DNA from: DASUBN01 sp036500225
Lineage (GTDB): Bacteria > Pseudomonadota > Gammaproteobacteria > Natronospirales > REEB76
DNA length: 24,785 nt
Assembly (NCBI GenBank): GCA_036500225.1
Contig: DASYCJ010000027.1
Location: 1-24,785 of the forward strand
Direction of reading: 5' to 3'
The notes below the pieces were generated by a model, which was not told the DNA's origin, made no database searches, and saw only the letters and a program-made list of their open reading frames with translations. Shown piece by piece: positions 15,377 to 23,624 of this stretch. Within the stretch, counting starts at the first letter, position 1. Each line of letters opens with the position of its first letter. The position numbers and the translations under genes were made by a program.

Positions 15377-15543
15377 GCGATGCAGACGTCGTGCGAGCGC
15401 TTCGCTGCCGCGGTCTTGGTGCCGCGCGGTCGCTTGGAATACACCACCCGCCACACCGTGAACCAGGCGCTGACTCCAGGCTGCTGGCCCAGAGCGATCC
15501 AGAGCTGTACGCGTTCGGCTTCATCCTGCTTCGGCGTCGACAT
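15373..15543 (-). CDS. Small 56-residue protein, translationally coupled to the DMT permease
   Basis: The gene starts with ATG at 15543 behind AGGAGG at an ideal distance. It runs 56 codons and ends in a TGA that overlaps the next gene's ATG (ATGA). It begins ten bases after the LysE gene's stop, so it is central in the operon. The product begins MSTPKQDEAERVQLWIALG. It has three Trp (15, 27, 31) in an amphipathic-looking middle and a basic tail rich in Lys, Arg and Ala (KRPRGTKTAAAKRS). There is no signal peptide or clear membrane helix. No family is recognised. Position suggests an accessory or regulatory small protein for the exporters, or a leader whose translation opens the permease start. 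Confidence 0.7.
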   Translation of the reverse strand: MSTPKQDEAERVQLWIALGQQPGVSAWFTVWRVVYSKRPRGTKTAAAKRSHDVCIA

Positions 15544-15553
15544 GTGCCCTCCT

Positions 15554-16186
15554 CTAGCGGCGCGATTCGCGCAGCATGTTTACGGCGAGCGCGGTCAGCA
15601 CCGTGCCCATGAACCAGCGTTGTGCCTTGAGCCAGGAAGGACTGCGCGCCAGGAAGCGCGAGATGTTGCCTGCGGCGATGGCCGCGCAGCCGTTGGCCGT
15701 GAGACTCAGGGTGATATGGATGCTGCCCAGCACCAGGGCCTGCAGCAGCACGCTGCCGCGGCGCGGATCGATGAACTGCGGCAGTAGCGCGAGATACAGC
15801 ATCGCTGCCTTCGGGTTCAACAGGTTGGTCATGAAGCCCATGGCGATGAGGCGACGATCGCTGTGGGGCGGCAACATGCGCGTCTCGAAGGGCGAGCGGC
15901 CACCGGGCTTGAGCACGCCCCAGGCGAGGTACAGGAGGTATAAGGCGCCGGCGATGCGCAGCACGTCGTAGGCGAAGGGCACCGCCATCATCACCGCGGT
16001 GATGCCGAAGGCCGACAACAACAGGTAGACGATGAATCCTGCCACCACGCCCACCAGCGACATGAGGCCCGCCTCCGTTCCCTGGCTCAAGGAGCGCGAC
16101 AGGATGTACATCATGTTCGGCCCCGGCGTGATGGCGAAGCCCAAGCTGATCAGGCCGAAGGCGGTCATGGCTGCGAGGCTGGGCAT
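15554..16186 (-). CDS. LysE/RhtB-family amino-acid exporter
   Basis: This 210-residue protein is typical in length and has about six hydrophobic helices. The family signature near the N-terminus is clear: GFAITPGPNMMYILSRSL. So is the later FMTNLLNPKAAMLYLALLPQF. Members export amino acids such as lysine, arginine, threonine or homoserine lactone from the cytoplasm. GGAG six bases before the ATG at 16186 sets the start; the frame is open to 16258. It is the first gene of a four-gene minus-strand operon and is divergent from a MocR-type regulator, a common pairing in which the regulator senses an amino acid or a PLP adduct. Confidence 0.9.
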   Translation of the reverse strand: MPSLAAMTAFGLISLGFAITPGPNMMYILSRSLSQGTEAGLMSLVGVVAGFIVYLLLSAFGITAVMMAVPFAYDVLRIAGALYLLYLAWGVLKPGGRSPFETRMLPPHSDRRLIAMGFMTNLLNPKAAMLYLALLPQFIDPRRGSVLLQALVLGSIHITLSLTANGCAAIAAGNISRFLARSPSWLKAQRWFMGTVLTALAVNMLRESRR

Positions 16187-16299
16187 GCTGTCTCCGATGT
16201 GGCTGCTAGAGACTAAGGTCTGGCCTCCCAGAAGACCGGCCGTTTTCGGACCGCTCAACTACTTGGCCTTCGTCCCCCGTGGCGATATCATCTGTTTTA

Positions 16300-16346
16300 T
16301 CTGGTACACTTTTAAGTGCCAGTTTTTATATTTTGACTAGACCAGA
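16300..16346. promoter_or_regulatory. Candidate operator between lysE-type gene and mocR-type gene
   Basis: TCTGGT at 16300-16305 and ACCAGA at 16341-16346 are exact inverted copies. Between them lies an imperfect inverted repeat, CTGGTACACTT/AAGTGCCAG (16301-16322). The stretch is AT-rich compared with the surroundings and sits in the 175-bp divergent gap, just upstream of the regulator gene. MocR-type proteins bind paired sites of this kind. The assignment is inferred. Confidence 0.4.
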
Positions 16347-16361
16347 ATTTGAGGGATCGCC

Positions 16362-17852
16362 ATGCTGGAACTCGCGCTCACTCTGCCCACCGACAACCGC
16401 CCGGGTTACCTGCGTATCGCCGAAGCCCTGCGCTCAGCCATCCAGACCGGCCAGGCCAAGCCCGGCGAGCGGCTGCCCTCCAGCCGCGTGCTGGCGGCGA
16501 GCTTGGGCGTGCATCGCCATACCGTCACCGCTGCCATGGACGAACTGGTCGCGGAGGGCTGGCTGGAATCCGGCGAGCGGCGCGCGCATCGGGTATGCGC
16601 GGTGCTGCCTTCCGAGTTCTTCAGTCCCAAAGGCGGCGCCAAGAAGACCGCGTTGTTCGAGCGCAAGTTCAAATGGCGCCTGGCGCGCCACAGCACCACC
16701 ACTCTCTGCGGCCTGGTAGACACGCGCCCTTACGAATACGTGTTCCAGGGCGGCCAACCGGACCTGCGGCTCTTCCCCTATGACGAGTTCCGCGCCTGCG
16801 TCGCCGATGCCCTGCGCCGCGCACCCGCATCGCTGGGTGGTTACGGCGATCCCGCCGGACATCCGGAGTTCATCGAGCGCCTCGGTGAATACCTGCGGCG
16901 TGTGCGTGCCCTCACCGGCCGACGCATCGTGGTCACTCACGGCGCCCAGGAAGCCATCTTCCTGATCGCGCAGCTCCTGGTGCATCCGGGTGACAAGGTA
17001 GCGGTGGAAGTGCCGGGTTACGCCGCGGCCTGGGACGCGTTCCGCGCCGCCGGCGGCGAACCGGTGGGCATCAAGGTGGACGCCAACGGCATGGACCCGG
17101 ACGCGCTGGAAGCGGCCATCGCCAAGCACCAGATCCGCATGATCTACCTCACCCCGCATCACCAGTACCCCAGCACCGTGACGCTGCCCACGGCGCGGCG
17201 TCTGCGCATCTATGAACTGGCGAGCCGCCATCAGATCCCCATCGTCGAGGACGATTACGACCACGAGTTCCATTTCCGCTCCCAGCCCATCGCGCCCATG
17301 GTGAGCAGCGATCCCTGCAGTCTCGTCATCTACATCTCGACCCTCTCGAAGATCATGTTCCCGTCGGCGCGGGTAGGCTTCATCGCCGTGCCGGAAGAAT
17401 TGTTCATACCGCTGACGCGGCAACGCGCCATCGTCACCCGCCAGAACAGCGTGTTCATGCAGGACGCCATCGCCCGCTGGATGGATAACGGCGGTTTCGA
17501 GCGCCACCTGAAACGCATGCGCCGTCACTACCAGGAGCGGCGCGATGCCATGGTGGAAAGCTTGCAGGCGGGCAAGCAGCAGGGTCTGCCTCTGGATTGG
17601 GCCGAGCCGGATGGCGGCATGGCGCTGTGGCTGGATACCGGCGCCGACAGCGACTTGGTGATGGCCAAGGCCGCAGACGCAGGGGTGTTCGTGGCCTCGG
17701 AATCGGAGTTCCATCTGGTGTCACCGCCCGGCGGCTACACCCATCTGCGTCTGGGCTACGCCAGCCAATCGCCGGATGAGATCCGCGAGGGCATGGGCCT
17801 GCTCATGGGCGCCATCAAGGCGGCCCAGCGCTCTCGTCGCAAAGCCGGCTGA
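16362..17852 (+). CDS. MocR-type (GntR/aminotransferase) transcriptional regulator
   Basis: This is a 496-residue cytoplasmic regulator. Residues about 10-80 form a GntR winged helix, with GYLRIAEALRSAIQTGQ followed by GERLPSSRVLAASLGVHRHTV. A linker of about 30 residues leads to an aspartate-aminotransferase-fold domain at about 125-485. PLP-site features are visible: the STLSK-x(3)-PSARVGF motif with Lys330, VEDDYDHEF, and the TPHHQYP segment. MocR proteins bind PLP, or an adduct with an amine, and switch a nearby promoter. GAGGGA lies about nine bases before the ATG. The most likely target is the divergent LysE-type export operon, and possibly the gene itself. Confidence 0.93.
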   Translation: MLELALTLPTDNRPGYLRIAEALRSAIQTGQAKPGERLPSSRVLAASLGVHRHTVTAAMDELVAEGWLESGERRAHRVCAVLPSEFFSPKGGAKKTALFERKFKWRLARHSTTTLCGLVDTRPYEYVFQGGQPDLRLFPYDEFRACVADALRRAPASLGGYGDPAGHPEFIERLGEYLRRVRALTGRRIVVTHGAQEAIFLIAQLLVHPGDKVAVEVPGYAAAWDAFRAAGGEPVGIKVDANGMDPDALEAAIAKHQIRMIYLTPHHQYPSTVTLPTARRLRIYELASRHQIPIVEDDYDHEFHFRSQPIAPMVSSDPCSLVIYISTLSKIMFPSARVGFIAVPEELFIPLTRQRAIVTRQNSVFMQDAIARWMDNGGFERHLKRMRRHYQERRDAMVESLQAGKQQGLPLDWAEPDGGMALWLDTGADSDLVMAKAADAGVFVASESEFHLVSPPGGYTHLRLGYASQSPDEIREGMGLLMGAIKAAQRSRRKAG

Positions 17853-17887
17853 TCACCGGGGCATTTCGTCCAGAGCCCTTGCAAAAT

Positions 17888-17924
17888 GTAACCTATAGGT
17901 TACTCTATGAGTACTTTAGGTTAC
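17888..17924. promoter_or_regulatory. Palindromic operator of the membrane protein/Xre unit
   Basis: GTAACCTATAGGTTAC at 17888-17903 is a perfect 16-bp palindrome. The half-site TAGGTTAC recurs at 17917-17924, 21 bp further on, which is two helical turns. The sites lie just upstream of the ribosome site for the gene at 17942. The downstream Xre protein is the obvious candidate ligand. A weak -35-like TTGCAA stands at 17879-17884. Confidence 0.6.
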
Positions 17925-17941
17925 TTTTAGGGGCCAGGATC

Positions 17942-18373
17942 ATGGATTACGTGGAGAAACAGGTCCGGCTGCGCCGTCGCCTACTGCTGGTATCGACGGT
18001 CGCATTTGCCATCTGGGGCGGCGTCTCCGTGTTGCTATTGACCCCCTGGTTCGCAGCAGGAACCCGTCAATGGCTGAACCTCTTGGGACAGGTCGCTTCC
18101 ATCCCCTGGTTCGTGACCTTGTGCTGGCTCCTGATCTGGATATTCCGGATGAAGGCCCAGCCACAGGTATTCGCCGCCCTCAACGATGAGATGACAGTGC
18201 GCAACCGCTGGCGTGCCACGCGGGCCACCATGTGGGTGTTGATGCTGTGTTTGATGGTGGGCGCGGGACTTACGGACTTCGTGCATATCAGCGCAGCGCT
18301 GGCGCTGATGTTCCTGATCTGGGTGCTGGTGGTGAGCAAACTCGGTTTGTATCTCTGGTTCGACAGGAGCTAA
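17942..18373 (+). CDS. Four-helix inner-membrane protein paired with an Xre regulator
   Basis: This 143-residue protein has four hydrophobic helices at about 15-34, 47-69, 96-113 and 115-139. A charged loop between the second and third (RMKAQPQVFAALNDEMTVRNRWRATRA, in two basic clusters) is probably cytoplasmic. The arrangement resembles small DUF2178-like membrane proteins encoded next to Xre regulators, but the family is not certain. AGGGG eight bases before the ATG at 17942 sets the start. An upstream TTG frame opening at 17879 would run through the operator and is unlikely. It ends three bases before the regulator gene, so the pair is one transcript. Function is unknown. Confidence 0.72.
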   Translation: MDYVEKQVRLRRRLLLVSTVAFAIWGGVSVLLLTPWFAAGTRQWLNLLGQVASIPWFVTLCWLLIWIFRMKAQPQVFAALNDEMTVRNRWRATRATMWVLMLCLMVGAGLTDFVHISAALALMFLIWVLVVSKLGLYLWFDRS

Positions 18374-18376
18374 GTG

Positions 18377-18598
18377 ATGCCCGAGAACTTCTACGTGCTG
18401 ATGAAGGTGGCACGGACCCGGGCCGATCTCACTCAGGAGGAACTGGCGGCGCGGGTGGGCGTGACCCGCAAGACCATCAACACCATCGAGCGGGGCCACT
18501 TCATCCCCTCCACCCTGCTGGCACTCAAGCTGGCCCAGGCCCTGGGCGTCAAGGTGGAAGAGCTGTTCTCCCTGGAGGCTCCCGGTACGGAGCGTTGA
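18377..18598 (+). CDS. Small Xre-family helix-turn-helix regulator
   Basis: This 73-residue protein is little more than a Cro/CI-type DNA-binding domain: LTQEELAARVGVTRKTINTIE is the helix-turn-helix and recognition helix, followed by STLLALKLAQALGVKVEELF. The size and composition match the YozG-like regulators that accompany small membrane proteins. AGGAG seven bases before the ATG at 18377 decides the start; a GTG three bases earlier is too close to the ribosome site. Autoregulation through the palindrome at 17888 is likely but inferred. Confidence 0.88.
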   Translation: MPENFYVLMKVARTRADLTQEELAARVGVTRKTINTIERGHFIPSTLLALKLAQALGVKVEELFSLEAPGTER

Positions 18599-18648
18599 AC
18601 CATCGCCGCTCCGCGCGCTCCAAACCGTATCTCTCAGCGAGGTGGACC

Positions 18649-19536
18649 ATGCGCTCCAGCGGATTCTTTGCATTGTTGCTTCTGATCTCCCCCACGCCGC
18701 TCCTGGCGGCGGAAGGCCGCGTCAACACTGCGCCGGGCATCGAGATCCACTACCGCGAAGCCGGTCCCGCGGATGCGACACATCAGCTGCTGCTGATCCC
18801 GGGCTGGCGCATCAGCTCCAGCATCTGGGCCGGACAGATGGCTTATTTCTCCTCCCACGGCTACCGGGTGGTCGCCATCGACTCCCGCTCCCAGGGCGGG
18901 TCCACGGTGGTACCGCAGGGCAATGCGCCCGAGGACAGAGCCGCCGACATCGACGCCGTGATCCGCAGCCTGAAGCTGAAGCAGGTGCTGTTGGTAGGCT
19001 GGTCCCAGGGCGCTCAGGACGTGGCGGCGTACGTGGGCCGCTTCGGCACCGCCGCCCTCTTGGGTGTGGTGCTGGTGGACAGCCCAGTGAGCGCCGGACC
19101 GGACGACGTGACGCTCAACCCGGGTTTCATCAAGGTCATCTCCGGGGGGATGGGGGTGTACGCCCGCCATCCCGCTGAATATACCGACGGCATGATGCAC
19201 GCCATCATCAGCACTCCGGCCCCGGCTCAGACCTTCACGGATCTGGATACCGCCGCCGCTCTCACCCCGGTGGACGTGGGCGTCTCCATGCTGGTGCAGG
19301 ACATGTTCGCCGTGGATCGCCGCCCGGACCTGCAGAAGTTCGACAAGCCCACCCTGGTGATCGCCTCGGGCCAGAGCCCCCTGCTGCAGAACCAGCGGGA
19401 CATGGCCAAGGCCCTGCCCCATGGCCAGTTCGTGGCCGTAGACCACGCGGCCCATGCGGTGTTCTTCGATCAGCCTGAGCGCTTCGAAGCACTCCTTGAA
19501 GACTTCGTCACCAAGCTGGATGCCGCCGGGGACTAA
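18649..19536 (+). CDS. Exported alpha/beta hydrolase
   Basis: This 295-residue precursor has a signal peptide cleaved near LLAAE (about residue 21). The alpha/beta-hydrolase core shows the oxyanion segment LLIPGWRISSSIW, the nucleophile elbow GWSQGA with Ser119, and the C-terminal VDHAAHAVFFDQPERF carrying the catalytic His. The overall pattern is that of non-heme haloperoxidase and esterase relatives; the substrate is unknown. GAGG six bases before the ATG at 18649 and the signal peptide set the start. The open frame reaches back to 18232, but that part only shadows the Xre unit. The stop overlaps the convergent exporter gene by three to four bases. Confidence 0.87.
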   Translation: MRSSGFFALLLLISPTPLLAAEGRVNTAPGIEIHYREAGPADATHQLLLIPGWRISSSIWAGQMAYFSSHGYRVVAIDSRSQGGSTVVPQGNAPEDRAADIDAVIRSLKLKQVLLVGWSQGAQDVAAYVGRFGTAALLGVVLVDSPVSAGPDDVTLNPGFIKVISGGMGVYARHPAEYTDGMMHAIISTPAPAQTFTDLDTAAALTPVDVGVSMLVQDMFAVDRRPDLQKFDKPTLVIASGQSPLLQNQRDMAKALPHGQFVAVDHAAHAVFFDQPERFEALLEDFVTKLDAAGD

Positions 19537-21140
19537 TGCGCCACCACGTCCGCGGAGGGCGCGGCGCTGCGTTTATTCATGAGCAGCACGATGGGGATGG
19601 CCACCAGGAACGAGAGGGCCATGAGCTTGAACACGTCGATGAAAGACAGCATCACCGCCTGCTGTTGCACCAGCCTATAGAGCGCGACCTGGGCCTGCTT
19701 GGCCGCATCCACCGCCTGCCCCGGCAGACTCTGGAAATGACTGGTGAGGTTCGTCAGCAGTGAGTTGCCGCTGGCGCTGAAACTGGTGAACTTCTCTGTG
19801 AGCACCGTCTGGTGGAACTGGGCGCGCCGCGCGAACACCGTCTGCACCAGGGAGATGCCCACGCTGCCCCCTAAGTTGCGCGACAGGTTGATGAGCGCGG
19901 TGGCCATGTTGGTCTTCTCCTTGGGCATGCCTACGTAAGCCACCGTGTTGATGGGGATGAAGAGGAAGGCAAGCCCCAAGGCCTGGAACAGCCGCGCCAC
20001 GGCGATGGTCATGTAGTCCACTTGCAGGTCGAAGTTTGTCATGTACAGCAGCGAAGCCCCCGAAAGCGCCAGGCCGAACATGATCAACCAGCGCGCATCC
20101 ACATGGGTGGCGAGCTTGCCCATGATGGGCATGAAGAACACCAGCGCGAGACCGCCCGGCGACAGCACGAGCCCGGCATCGGTGGCTGAATAACCGAGCG
20201 AGGTCTGCACGAACTGCGGGATGAGCTGGGTACTGCCCAGCAGCACGAACCCCAGGATGAACATCAAGACGTTGGACACCGCGAAGTTGCGGTTCTTGAG
20301 CAGCCTCAGGTCCACGATGGGTTCCTTGGCCCGCAGTTCCCGCACCACGAAGGCCACCAGGGACACTCCCACCACGATGCATAGCAGCAGGATGAAGTTG
20401 GAGCCGAACCAGTCATCCCGTTCGCCCTTGTCCATCACCACCTGGAGACCGCCCAGCCCCAGGGCCAGCAGGCCGAAGCCGATGTAATCCACGTGCACGC
20501 CCTTCTTCACGCGTTCCTTGCGCTTCGCCTCGGCATCCGGCGCGTCATGCACCATGGCCGTCACCAGCGTGACCAGCAGCAGGCCCACCGGCACGTTGAT
20601 GAGGAACACCCAGCGCCAGGAAGCCTGGTCCGTGATCCAGCCGCCCAGGGTCGGGCCGATGGCCGGGGCGAACACCACCGCCAGACCGTACATGGCGAAG
20701 GCCATGCCGCGTTTCTCCGGTGGGAAGCTGTCGGCAAGGATCGCCTGGGACACGGGTTGCAGGCCGCCGCCGGCGAAGCCCTGCATGGCACGGAACACCA
20801 CCAGCATCATGAGTGATGGGGCGATGCCGCAGAGCAGCGAGGTGGCGGTGAAGCCGATGATGCAGGCGGTGAAGAATCGCTTGCGGCCGAACACTTCCGA
20901 GAGCCAGCCGCTGATGGGCAGCACGATGGCGTTGGTCACCAGATAGGACGTGAGTACCCAGGTGGATTCGTCCTGGCTCGCGGACATGGAACCGGCGATG
21001 TGCTGCAGGGCCACGTTGGCGATGGAGATGTCCAGCACCTCCATGAACGCCGCCAGCGCCACCACCGGGGCGATGGCCCAGGGCGAATCCTTCCAGCTCT
21101 TGCGCGGCGCTGCTGCGGCAGCGACAGCCTGCTCAGCCAT
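19533..21140 (-). CDS. DHA2-family (EmrB-type) multidrug efflux permease
   Basis: This 535-residue, roughly 14-helix major facilitator protein opens with APVVALAAFMEVLDISIANVAL, the DHA2 motif around the first helix. WLSEVFGRKRFF is the loop motif A, and GPTLGGWITDQASWRWVFLINVPVG is motif C with its follow-on. The long loop before the last helix, rich in Gln and Ser, is typical of EmrB. EmrB normally works with a membrane-fusion protein EmrA and an outer-membrane channel, and neither is adjacent here, so it is an orphan or pairs with genes elsewhere. GGAGG lies about 12 bases before the ATG, rather far. It is divergent from the DUF4442 gene. Confidence 0.92.
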   Translation of the reverse strand: MAEQAVAAAAAPRKSWKDSPWAIAPVVALAAFMEVLDISIANVALQHIAGSMSASQDESTWVLTSYLVTNAIVLPISGWLSEVFGRKRFFTACIIGFTATSLLCGIAPSLMMLVVFRAMQGFAGGGLQPVSQAILADSFPPEKRGMAFAMYGLAVVFAPAIGPTLGGWITDQASWRWVFLINVPVGLLLVTLVTAMVHDAPDAEAKRKERVKKGVHVDYIGFGLLALGLGGLQVVMDKGERDDWFGSNFILLLCIVVGVSLVAFVVRELRAKEPIVDLRLLKNRNFAVSNVLMFILGFVLLGSTQLIPQFVQTSLGYSATDAGLVLSPGGLALVFFMPIMGKLATHVDARWLIMFGLALSGASLLYMTNFDLQVDYMTIAVARLFQALGLAFLFIPINTVAYVGMPKEKTNMATALINLSRNLGGSVGISLVQTVFARRAQFHQTVLTEKFTSFSASGNSLLTNLTSHFQSLPGQAVDAAKQAQVALYRLVQQQAVMLSFIDVFKLMALSFLVAIPIVLLMNKRSAAPSADVVAH

Positions 21141-21210
21141 GTGGATCGCACGCCTCCGTGTGTTCCATGCCGTGTTTGGTTACTCTACCCGGTATCCCGA
21201 GGGGAGTCCG

Positions 21211-21687
21211 ATGAAAGCCGATACCCTGCGCCGCATCATGAACCTGTGGCCGCCGTTCCTGTTCTCCGGCATCAGCCTGACGCGTGTCAGCGAGGATTAC
21301 CGGGAAGCAGAGGTGCAGCTCAAGAAGCACTGGTACAACCAGAACTACGTGGGCGTGCACTTCGGCGGCAGCCTGTTCGCCATGACCGACGCCTGCTACA
21401 TGGTGATGCTGGTGCAGGTGCTGGGCAAAGCCTATTACGTGTGGGACCAGCGCGCCAGCATCGAGTATCTCAAACCCGGCCGGGGCACCGTCAAGGCGCG
21501 CTTCACGGTAACCGACGAGAGAGTGAGGGAGATCGTGGAACGCACCGCCTCCGGCGAGAAATACCTGCCGGAGTTCACGGTGGAGATCATCGACGCGGAA
21601 GGAGACGTGGTGGCGCGCGTGGTTAAGACGTTATATGTCAGGAAGAAACCGCTGAAGACGGCTTTGCCACCGGCCAAGGACGGGTGA
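21211..21687 (+). CDS. DUF4442-family hot-dog fold protein
   Basis: This 158-residue protein has the hot-dog thioesterase layout: a start LRRIMNLWPPFLFSGISL, a YNQNYVGVHFGGSLFAMTDACYMVML segment (here in two parts, the central helix and its lead), and strands up to TLYVRKK. Members are putative acyl-CoA thioesterases of unknown physiological role. GGGGAG four bases before the ATG at 21211 sets the start; the frame is open from 20950 but there it shadows the exporter gene. The last 50 bases overlap, in antisense, the end of the convergent DUF2569-like gene. Confidence 0.85.
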   Translation: MKADTLRRIMNLWPPFLFSGISLTRVSEDYREAEVQLKKHWYNQNYVGVHFGGSLFAMTDACYMVMLVQVLGKAYYVWDQRASIEYLKPGRGTVKARFTVTDERVREIVERTASGEKYLPEFTVEIIDAEGDVVARVVKTLYVRKKPLKTALPPAKDG

Positions 21688-22168
21688 AGGTATTCCGCAC
21701 CCGCACGGAATTCAGGAAGTAGGAAGTCCAGACCACACAGTAGATGACCGGCGGCATCACCGCCGTGAAGGAACCGCCATGGGCATCCGCATCCAGGGTG
21801 TCGACGGCGTGGATCTGCATCACATCGAACAACTTTATCAGCACGCCCAGGGCCCAGAAGGCGATGAAGGCCTTGGGGAATATCCATGAGCGGGTGAAGA
21901 ACAGCACCAGCAGCGCGATCAGCAGGAACGCCAATAGGATGGAGGTGTTGGCTTCATAGTCCAGCAACCTGATCCAGGCAGGATCCTGCACGTCCAGACC
22001 CTGCGGGAGCGTCAGTGCGCCCGACTTCATCAGGGCCAGGGCATACAGACCCCATGCGAGTTGCAGCAGGTTCCAGACCATGTTGATGGCGGGCAATATC
22101 AGCCAACCACCGAGCCCTACCGGACCTGTGGGAGCGGCGGCCTGCGCAGCTACGGTATCCTCATTCAT
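21638..22168 (-). CDS. DUF2569-like membrane protein
   Basis: This 176-residue protein has four hydrophobic helices beginning after GPVGLGGWLILPAIN, the opening GLGGWL motif of DUF2569. A later SWIFPKAFIAFW and the final VIYCVVWTSYFLNSVRVRNTF match the C-terminal helix of that family. The function is unknown. The ATG at 22168 has GAGAG five bases upstream; two earlier in-frame ATGs (22198, 22270) lack one. It lies 43 bases after the flavoprotein gene on the same strand, so co-transcription is possible. The 3' end overlaps the convergent DUF4442 gene by 50 bases. Confidence 0.78.
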   Translation of the reverse strand: MNEDTVAAQAAAPTGPVGLGGWLILPAINMVWNLLQLAWGLYALALMKSGALTLPQGLDVQDPAWIRLLDYEANTSILLAFLLIALLVLFFTRSWIFPKAFIAFWALGVLIKLFDVMQIHAVDTLDADAHGGSFTAVMPPVIYCVVWTSYFLNSVRVRNTFTRPWPVAKPSSAVSS

Positions 22169-22211
22169 ATACGCTCTCTGTATGGAGTACGTCCGCATGC
22201 AGCATACAACC

Positions 22212-23624
22212 TCATGCGGTGCCAGACTGAGCCGCCTGCTTCGGCAAGCTAGCCATGAGACGATCCGCAAGCTTGACGGCCGCTACCCTGAGTTCCGGCA
22301 CCGCGGTGCATTCCCAGTCCCGCGCCTTCAACAGCGGCCCCGTATAGAAGAGACGATCCGAAGCGTGCCCGGCATGATCCAGCAAGGCACCGCCTTCGTC
22401 CACCTGCACACCCAGACCCAGCGCATCCGGCACCATGGATCCTTGCTTCAGCAAGGACGACACCAGGGGATCGCCGGAATGTTCCACCCTGGCGCTGGGG
22501 CCGGTACAGTTGATGACCGTGCCCACCTCGAGGCTCTGTGGTCTCGCCGCATGCCGCGGCCGCCAGCTCACTTGCACCTTGTCATCGGCTGCGGTGTCCA
22601 AGTGCAGCAAGCGCCCGGCCTGAACCGTGAGCCGCCCTTCCCTCAACAACTTCTGCAAAGCGCTATAGGCTTGCGGCGCAGTGCGATGCCGGTGGCTGTC
22701 CCAATAGGGTTGCAGGTGACGAAGGAAGCGCTTTCGCTCCGGAAGGTCCAGGCTCTGCCATAACTCTGCGGTCACGGGCCTAAGTGCAGCCAACACGTCG
22801 CGCCAATCGATGTCGTTCTCAGCCAATGCGGCGGCACTGAGACGCAGAGCCCGGAGCCAGCGGCGCACGCTCGGCTGCCCCTTACGCAAGATGTCCACCA
22901 CCACGCTGGGTTCCAGGGTGCCGCTGCCGTGGGGACGATGCGCCAGGGGCAGGAGCCCCCGGCGTGAGATGGCATGTAGCCGCGAAGCCAAGCCGCGACG
23001 TTCCAGTTCCAGGGCCACGTCCATCATGGTGAGACCGCTGCCGATGAGTAGCACCGGCTTCTGCCGCTCCACTGCATCGAGGGCACCCTTGCCCCAAGGA
23101 TCCCGCACATATCGCGCGTGCTGGTAGAAACTCATATCTGCCAAGCGCGGATCCGCCGGCGGATAATTGCCGCTGGCGATCACCACTTGATCCACTTCCA
23201 GTGCCCCGCCGCCCGCGAGTTCGATACGGATGTGTCCCGTAGCTGTGGGTCGTAGGTCCGTGGCCTCGGCGGTGAGCGCCGTGAAGTGCGCGGTCTTCGC
23301 TGCCGCCACCGCCTCCTGCAGGCGCACGGCCAGGTACTCGCCGTAGGGACGGCGCGGCACGAAGCTGCCGCCGTTCACGCTCGCATCCCGCGCTTGGGCG
23401 AAGCGCAGGAAATCTGCCTCGTCATCCGGGAACAGGCTCATGCGTGCTGCGGGCACGTTGAGCAGATGCGAGGGGGAGTGGGTGCCATAGGCCACGCCGC
23501 GGCCCAGTTCCGGATGGCGGTTGATGAGTGTCACGGACAACGGTTCATGGCCGTGGCGCCGTAACAGCTGGATGACTGTGGCTGCGCCGCTGAATCCGGC
23601 CCCTACTATCGCGATGCGCTGCAT
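22212..23624 (-). CDS. FAD/NAD(P)-binding protein of the YdhS type
   Basis: This 470-residue flavoprotein begins with the dinucleotide motif IVGAGFSGAA. It then has RGVAYGTHSPSHLLNVPAARMSLFPDD, given here as its two halves, which is typical of the uncharacterised YdhS/NAD_binding_9 family. A second nucleotide motif, LLIGSGLTMMDVAL, and the ATG-like INCTGP segment fit an FAD- and NAD(P)H-dependent oxidoreductase. The substrate is unknown. The start at 23624 is chosen because GGGAG lies eight bases upstream; the frame is open to a TTG at 23654. A TTGACC at 23747-23752 (minus strand) may belong to its promoter. Confidence 0.86.
   Translation of the reverse strand: MQRIAIVGAGFSGAATVIQLLRRHGHEPLSVTLINRHPELGRGVAYGTHSPSHLLNVPAARMSLFPDDEADFLRFAQARDASVNGGSFVPRRPYGEYLAVRLQEAVAAAKTAHFTALTAEATDLRPTATGHIRIELAGGGALEVDQVVIASGNYPPADPRLADMSFYQHARYVRDPWGKGALDAVERQKPVLLIGSGLTMMDVALELERRGLASRLHAISRRGLLPLAHRPHGSGTLEPSVVVDILRKGQPSVRRWLRALRLSAAALAENDIDWRDVLAALRPVTAELWQSLDLPERKRFLRHLQPYWDSHRHRTAPQAYSALQKLLREGRLTVQAGRLLHLDTAADDKVQVSWRPRHAARPQSLEVGTVINCTGPSARVEHSGDPLVSSLLKQGSMVPDALGLGVQVDEGGALLDHAGHASDRLFYTGPLLKARDWECTAVPELRVAAVKLADRLMASLPKQAAQSGTA

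Noticed and set aside
16434..17714. 426-codon open frame on the minus strand
   Set aside because: It is antisense to the MocR-type regulator, which is unambiguous. High GC at third positions keeps the opposite strand open.
17879..17941. Extended TTG start for the four-helix membrane protein
   Set aside because: It would translate through the palindromic operator, has no ribosome site and adds no membrane or signal feature. The ATG at 17942 has AGGGG at the right distance.
18634..19455. 273-codon open frame on the minus strand
   Set aside because: It is antisense to the alpha/beta hydrolase with its visible signal peptide and catalytic residues.
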